From assembly GCA_017437045.1 (NCBI GenBank), contig JAFSBY010000044.1:62001-126000 (forward strand): a stretch of DNA of 64,000 nucleotides, given 5' to 3'. Of the stretch, positions 61,030 through 64,000 are shown one piece after another (the stretch's first letter is position 1; each line of letters begins with the position of its first letter). Source of the DNA: Alistipes sp. GTDB taxonomy: Bacteria; Bacteroidota; Bacteroidia; Bacteroidales; Rikenellaceae. The notes beneath the pieces were generated by a model that did no database searches, was not told the DNA's origin, and saw only the letters and a program-made list of their open reading frames with translations. Position numbers and translations under genes: made by a program.

Positions 61030-61063
61030 AGGGCTGCCCCACCCACATGGTGAAGACAGCCCC
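61030..61063 (-). terminator. intrinsic terminator after the Fe-S aldo/keto reductase gene
   Basis: GGGCTG (61031-61036) pairs with CAGCCC (61057-61062), with an inner CACC/GGTG stem (61040-61052). It is a degenerate member of the GGGGCTGTC family, and the T-run is weak. Confidence 0.65.
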
Positions 61064-61122
61064 TCGTAGCTGTAAGTCGGGTAACAAGCCTTCATTCAAG
61101 GCTTATACCGATTCAGAAGGCT

Positions 61123-62511
61123 CTAAAACTCCTTCCCCTGACGCAAATCCTCGACATAGGCGTCGATCTTGCGGAGCTGGGCCGGGATGTCGATCGACTG
61201 CGGGCAGTGGGCCACACACTCACGGCAACCAATGCAGTGCGCAGCCTGGCGCAGACGCGGTACCGCACGATCATAGCCCACCAAGAAGGCACGGCGAGTG
61301 CGGCGATAGTCTGCATCGCCCGATGTAGCCGAGACATTGCCCTCGTTGATACACTTATTATAATGTTTGAAGATGCCCGGAATATCCAATCCATAGGGAC
61401 AGGGCATGCAGTACAAGCAATCCGTGCAGCCGATGAGCGGATAGCGCAGGTAACGCTGCGCCGTATCCTCCAACAGCGTCAGTTCGGCCTCCGAGCAAGG
61501 CTCCAGCGGCGAATAGGTGCGGATATTATCCTCCAAGTGCTCCAGGTAGGTCATACCACTCAAGACCGTCAGTACGCCCTCGGGCGAGCCGGCAAAGCGG
61601 AAGGCCCACGATGCTACGCTCTCCTCGGGACGACGCTCCTTGAGGCGTTGCGTCAGGTGCTCATTGAGCGAGGCCAGACGACCACCCAAGAGCGGCTCCA
61701 TGATCACCGACGGGATACCCCGTTTCCACAGTTCGGCATAGAGATAGTCGGCATTCGTGTTGCGACGTCCGGCATGCTTCCAATCGACATAGTTGAGCTG
61801 AATCTGCACAAAATCCCACCGAATCTGATCGTGCAGCGAGAGCAGATAATCAAAGGCCTTGACATCGCCGTGGTACGAGAAGCCGAGGTTGCGAATACGA
61901 CCCGCCTCACGCTCCTTGAGCAGGAACTCCAACACGCCGTTATCGAAAAAGCGTTTCTTGACGGTCGGAATACCATCGCCACCACCGATCGAGTGTAGCA
62001 GGTAGTAGTCGATGTAATCGACCTGCAACTCCTCGAACGATTTGCGATACATGGCCAATGCTCCCTCTCGCGAAAAGTCGCGCATATTCGAGAGCTTCGT
62101 GGCGATGAAGTATTTCTCACGCGGATGGCGTTTCAGAGCTATACCCGTCACGCGCTCCGAGAGGCCGCGACCATAGACCGGAGCCGTATCAAAATAGTTC
62201 ACACCGTGCTCAATGGCATAATCGACCAGACGATTGACCTGCTCTTGATCCATCGGCGAATTGCGATCCGTCGGATCGACCTGTGGCCAGCGCATGCAGC
62301 CATAGCCCAACAGCGAGACTCGATCTCCGGTCGTAGGGGTTGTGCGATAGGTCATGGTTCCACCGCCGACCAGGCCGTTTCCGGTCTTATTGCCCGTAAC
62401 CAAATCCGAGGAGCAACTGACAGCCGATGATCCCACTACGGCCACTCCGCCCAATCCGAGGCGGCGTAAAAATTCGCGGCGCGAAAGGCCCTTTTTATCG
62501 TTCGTTTGCAT
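61123..62511 (-). CDS. Tat-exported aldo/keto reductase with ferredoxin domain
   Basis: A 462-residue protein. The twin-arginine leader SRREFLRRLGLGG ends in a Cys (SSAVSC), so it may be an exported lipoprotein. The AKR barrel follows (Asp and Tyr in NYFDTAPVYGRGLSE, Lys in FIATKLS, His in YLLHSIGG). The C terminus carries CTDCLYCMPCPYGLDIP and CIGCRECVAHCPQSIDIP, ligands for two 4Fe-4S clusters. It is encoded 16 bases downstream of a membrane polyferredoxin gene, suggesting that electrons pass between the two. The substrate is unknown. Confidence 0.85.
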   Translation of the reverse strand: MQTNDKKGLSRREFLRRLGLGGVAVVGSSAVSCSSDLVTGNKTGNGLVGGGTMTYRTTPTTGDRVSLLGYGCMRWPQVDPTDRNSPMDQEQVNRLVDYAIEHGVNYFDTAPVYGRGLSERVTGIALKRHPREKYFIATKLSNMRDFSREGALAMYRKSFEELQVDYIDYYLLHSIGGGDGIPTVKKRFFDNGVLEFLLKEREAGRIRNLGFSYHGDVKAFDYLLSLHDQIRWDFVQIQLNYVDWKHAGRRNTNADYLYAELWKRGIPSVIMEPLLGGRLASLNEHLTQRLKERRPEESVASWAFRFAGSPEGVLTVLSGMTYLEHLEDNIRTYSPLEPCSEAELTLLEDTAQRYLRYPLIGCTDCLYCMPCPYGLDIPGIFKHYNKCINEGNVSATSGDADYRRTRRAFLVGYDRAVPRLRQAAHCIGCRECVAHCPQSIDIPAQLRKIDAYVEDLRQGKEF

Positions 62512-62527
62512 AGCTATTCATCGTTCG

Positions 62528-64000
62528 TTAGAGCTGACGGTGCTCGTCATTACCCTCCACATAGATGGCACTGAAGGGACGTGCCGGACAGAGATATTCA
62601 CAGGCTCCACACCCGATGCAACGCTCCGTGTCGATGGTCGGAATAGCTCGTTCGTAGCTCTCGGCCTGCACCATCGTGATAGCCCCCGCAGGGCAATGGC
62701 GCGCACAGTTATCGCACTGCACCCCTTCGGATGCCGCCAAGCAATTCTTCTTGACCCAAACGGCATGACCGATCGAGATCGAGCTCTTCTCCTCGCGCGT
62801 AATGAGTTGAATAGCCCCTGTCGGACAAACCTCCGAGCAACGCGTGCACTCGGGACGGCAATAACCATCCACGTAGGAGATGGTCGGTTGCATCAGACGC
62901 ATCAATCCGTTGGAGGGCTTCAACACCCGATTCGGGCAGGCCGAGATACAGAGCTGACAAGCCGTACAATGTTGCGTCAGATGGCGCACCGAATGTGCTC
63001 CGGCAGGGACAATCTCCCGCTTGCGAGCAGGTGCCTCTTTAGCCACAATGGCCGCTACACCGCCATCCACCTTCTTGCGCTTGGCCTCGGCTACCCCCGT
63101 TACGGCAACCGTAGCCGCTACTGCGAGGAAGGTGCGACGCGAAACGCCGGCTTCCGGCTGCTCCTTCGATGCCGTTTCGGGCTGTTGCTTGCGACGCGGC
63201 ACATAGCGAATCGCCCCCTGCCGACAGCTATCCAGACAGTCGAAGCAGACCACACAACGGCTCATGTCGATCGTATGCTCTTTAGGGTTGATGCAGGCCG
63301 CCTTGCAGTTGCGGGCACACAGGCCGCAACCGTTGCACTTCGAGCGATCAATCACCGGTCGCAACCACGAAAAACGGGCAAAGAAACCCAGTAGCGTACC
63401 CACCGGGCAGATCGTATTACACCACGTGCGACCATGCTTCCAGGCCAGCAGCCCCACCACAAAGAGGGTCACGAGTGCTACTACGAGCGAGATGGCTCCT
63501 CGCCAAAGCACCTCCACCCGATAGAAGGCATAGCTATCCATCCACTCGGCACCCATGGCCAGCAGGTTATTTCCCCACATCCAAAGGGGTTGCAACAGAT
63601 TCGTCGCGATGCGGCCAAAGGCACTATAGGGGGCAATCAGAGCTGCCCACGAGGTCAATCCTAACGCCAAGAGCACCCCAAAAAGCACCAGCACGACCAC
63701 ACGAAGCAGCGTTTTGGCCTTCGAGTAGCCATAGCGGTTGCGCTTGGCCTTGCGCCCCAGGCGAGCCACGATATCCTGCATCACACCCAGCGGGCAGATC
63801 ACCGAGCAATAGAGGCGTCCAAAGAGCAATGTCAGCACGATAAGTACGCCCACGACCCATACGTTGAGTGCCAGCAGGGCAGGCAGCAGCTGCACCTCGG
63901 CCAACCACCCCAAATAGGCATGGGTCACCCCCGTGAAGTCCAAGAAGAGCAACACGATCGCCACAAAGAGTAGCAGGGCCGCCACGGTGCGAAGTTTGCG
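62528..64000 (-). CDS. 4Fe-4S polyferredoxin membrane protein (NapH-like, partial)
   Basis: At least 490 residues. The open frame continues beyond the right window edge, where the first visible residues (RKLRTVAALLLF) look like a family N terminus, so only a few codons are missing. Four to five membrane helices (LLLFVAIVLLFLDF, LLALNVWVVGVLIVLTLLFG, VVLVLFGVLLALGL) carry CPLGVMQDI and CPVGTLLGF. Then 4Fe-4S motifs follow: CNGCGLCARNCKAAC, CVVCFDCLDSC, a possible Tat-like SRRTFLAVA segment, CTACQLCISACPNR, CTRCSEVCPTGA, CDNCARHCPAGA and CIGCGACEYLCPAR. It probably moves electrons from the quinone pool to periplasmic partners such as the adjacent reductase. Confidence 0.85.
   Translation of the reverse strand, partial: RKLRTVAALLLFVAIVLLFLDFTGVTHAYLGWLAEVQLLPALLALNVWVVGVLIVLTLLFGRLYCSVICPLGVMQDIVARLGRKAKRNRYGYSKAKTLLRVVVLVLFGVLLALGLTSWAALIAPYSAFGRIATNLLQPLWMWGNNLLAMGAEWMDSYAFYRVEVLWRGAISLVVALVTLFVVGLLAWKHGRTWCNTICPVGTLLGFFARFSWLRPVIDRSKCNGCGLCARNCKAACINPKEHTIDMSRCVVCFDCLDSCRQGAIRYVPRRKQQPETASKEQPEAGVSRRTFLAVAATVAVTGVAEAKRKKVDGGVAAIVAKEAPARKREIVPAGAHSVRHLTQHCTACQLCISACPNRVLKPSNGLMRLMQPTISYVDGYCRPECTRCSEVCPTGAIQLITREEKSSISIGHAVWVKKNCLAASEGVQCDNCARHCPAGAITMVQAESYERAIPTIDTERCIGCGACEYLCPARPFSAIYVEGNDEHRQL

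Overview
This window reads as a chromosomal segment of a gut Bacteroidales bacterium, most likely an Alistipes-like member of the Rikenellaceae. This is inferred from three things. The coding sequence is GC-rich but the intergenic DNA is AT-rich. The promoters follow the Bacteroidetes pattern (TTTG, about 20 bases, TAnnTTTG) rather than the sigma70 pattern. The gene content is typical: CarboxypepD_reg-type TonB receptor, short GuaA, GLUG surface lipoproteins, and a flexirubin-type cluster that starts with an FjTAL-like tyrosine ammonia-lyase. No rRNA, tRNA, insertion sequence, phage or CRISPR array was seen.

Layout. 1-7296 (minus): housekeeping genes ftsK (partial), murI, aroK, parC, parE and a PlsC acyltransferase. 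7632-15164: an outer-membrane TonB-type receptor, a convergent cytoplasmic GH13 amylase, then a polysaccharide export lipoprotein, a Wzc-like tyrosine autokinase with a (Gly-Tyr)10 tail, and a HAD phosphatase. 15501-17912 (minus): a three-gene corrinoid operon (corrinoid protein, UroD-fold methyltransferase, MetH-type reactivation domain). 18086-19876: a secreted parallel beta-helix protein. 19959-25863 (minus): two tandem GLUG-repeat lipoproteins, one carrying a hydrophobic insert. 26226-32624 (plus): a sugar operon of GH31 glycosidase, UroD-like protein, sodium:solute symporter and GH105 hydrolase.

32989-54710 (minus) is the centrepiece: 20 tightly packed, often overlapping genes that form an aryl-polyene/flexirubin-type pathway. 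It runs from tyrosine ammonia-lyase (p-coumarate starter) through ketoreductase, ketosynthases, two ACPs, two hotdog dehydratase subunits with complementary catalytic residues, thioesterase, O-methyltransferase, acyltransferases and LolA-like protein, to an MMPL exporter fused to an acyltransferase and a methyltransferase, a desaturase-like flavoenzyme, a C45-type acyltransferase and a PaaK-like ligase. One promoter (54768-54799) appears to drive it. DarA/DarB-type resorcinol genes are not present in the window.

54962-57880 (plus) diverges from that cluster: aldo/keto reductase, lactonase-like amidohydrolase and zinc alcohol dehydrogenase, suggesting non-phosphorylative oxidation of a sugar such as L-fucose or L-galactose. 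57955-60871 (minus) is guaB-guaA, with GuaA missing most of its glutaminase domain. 61123-64000 (minus) is a Tat-exported Fe-S aldo/keto reductase and a polyferredoxin membrane protein that runs off the window.

Two noncoding systems recur. A family of bidirectional terminators shares the core GGGGCTGTC/GACAGCCCC. A second family of structured repeats lies only at two convergent gene ends (15240-15515 and 32687-32983). It has conserved inner hairpins, an optional 71-base module that is 70/71 identical between loci, and locus-specific outer arms that still pair. This repeat family is the best candidate for something undescribed.
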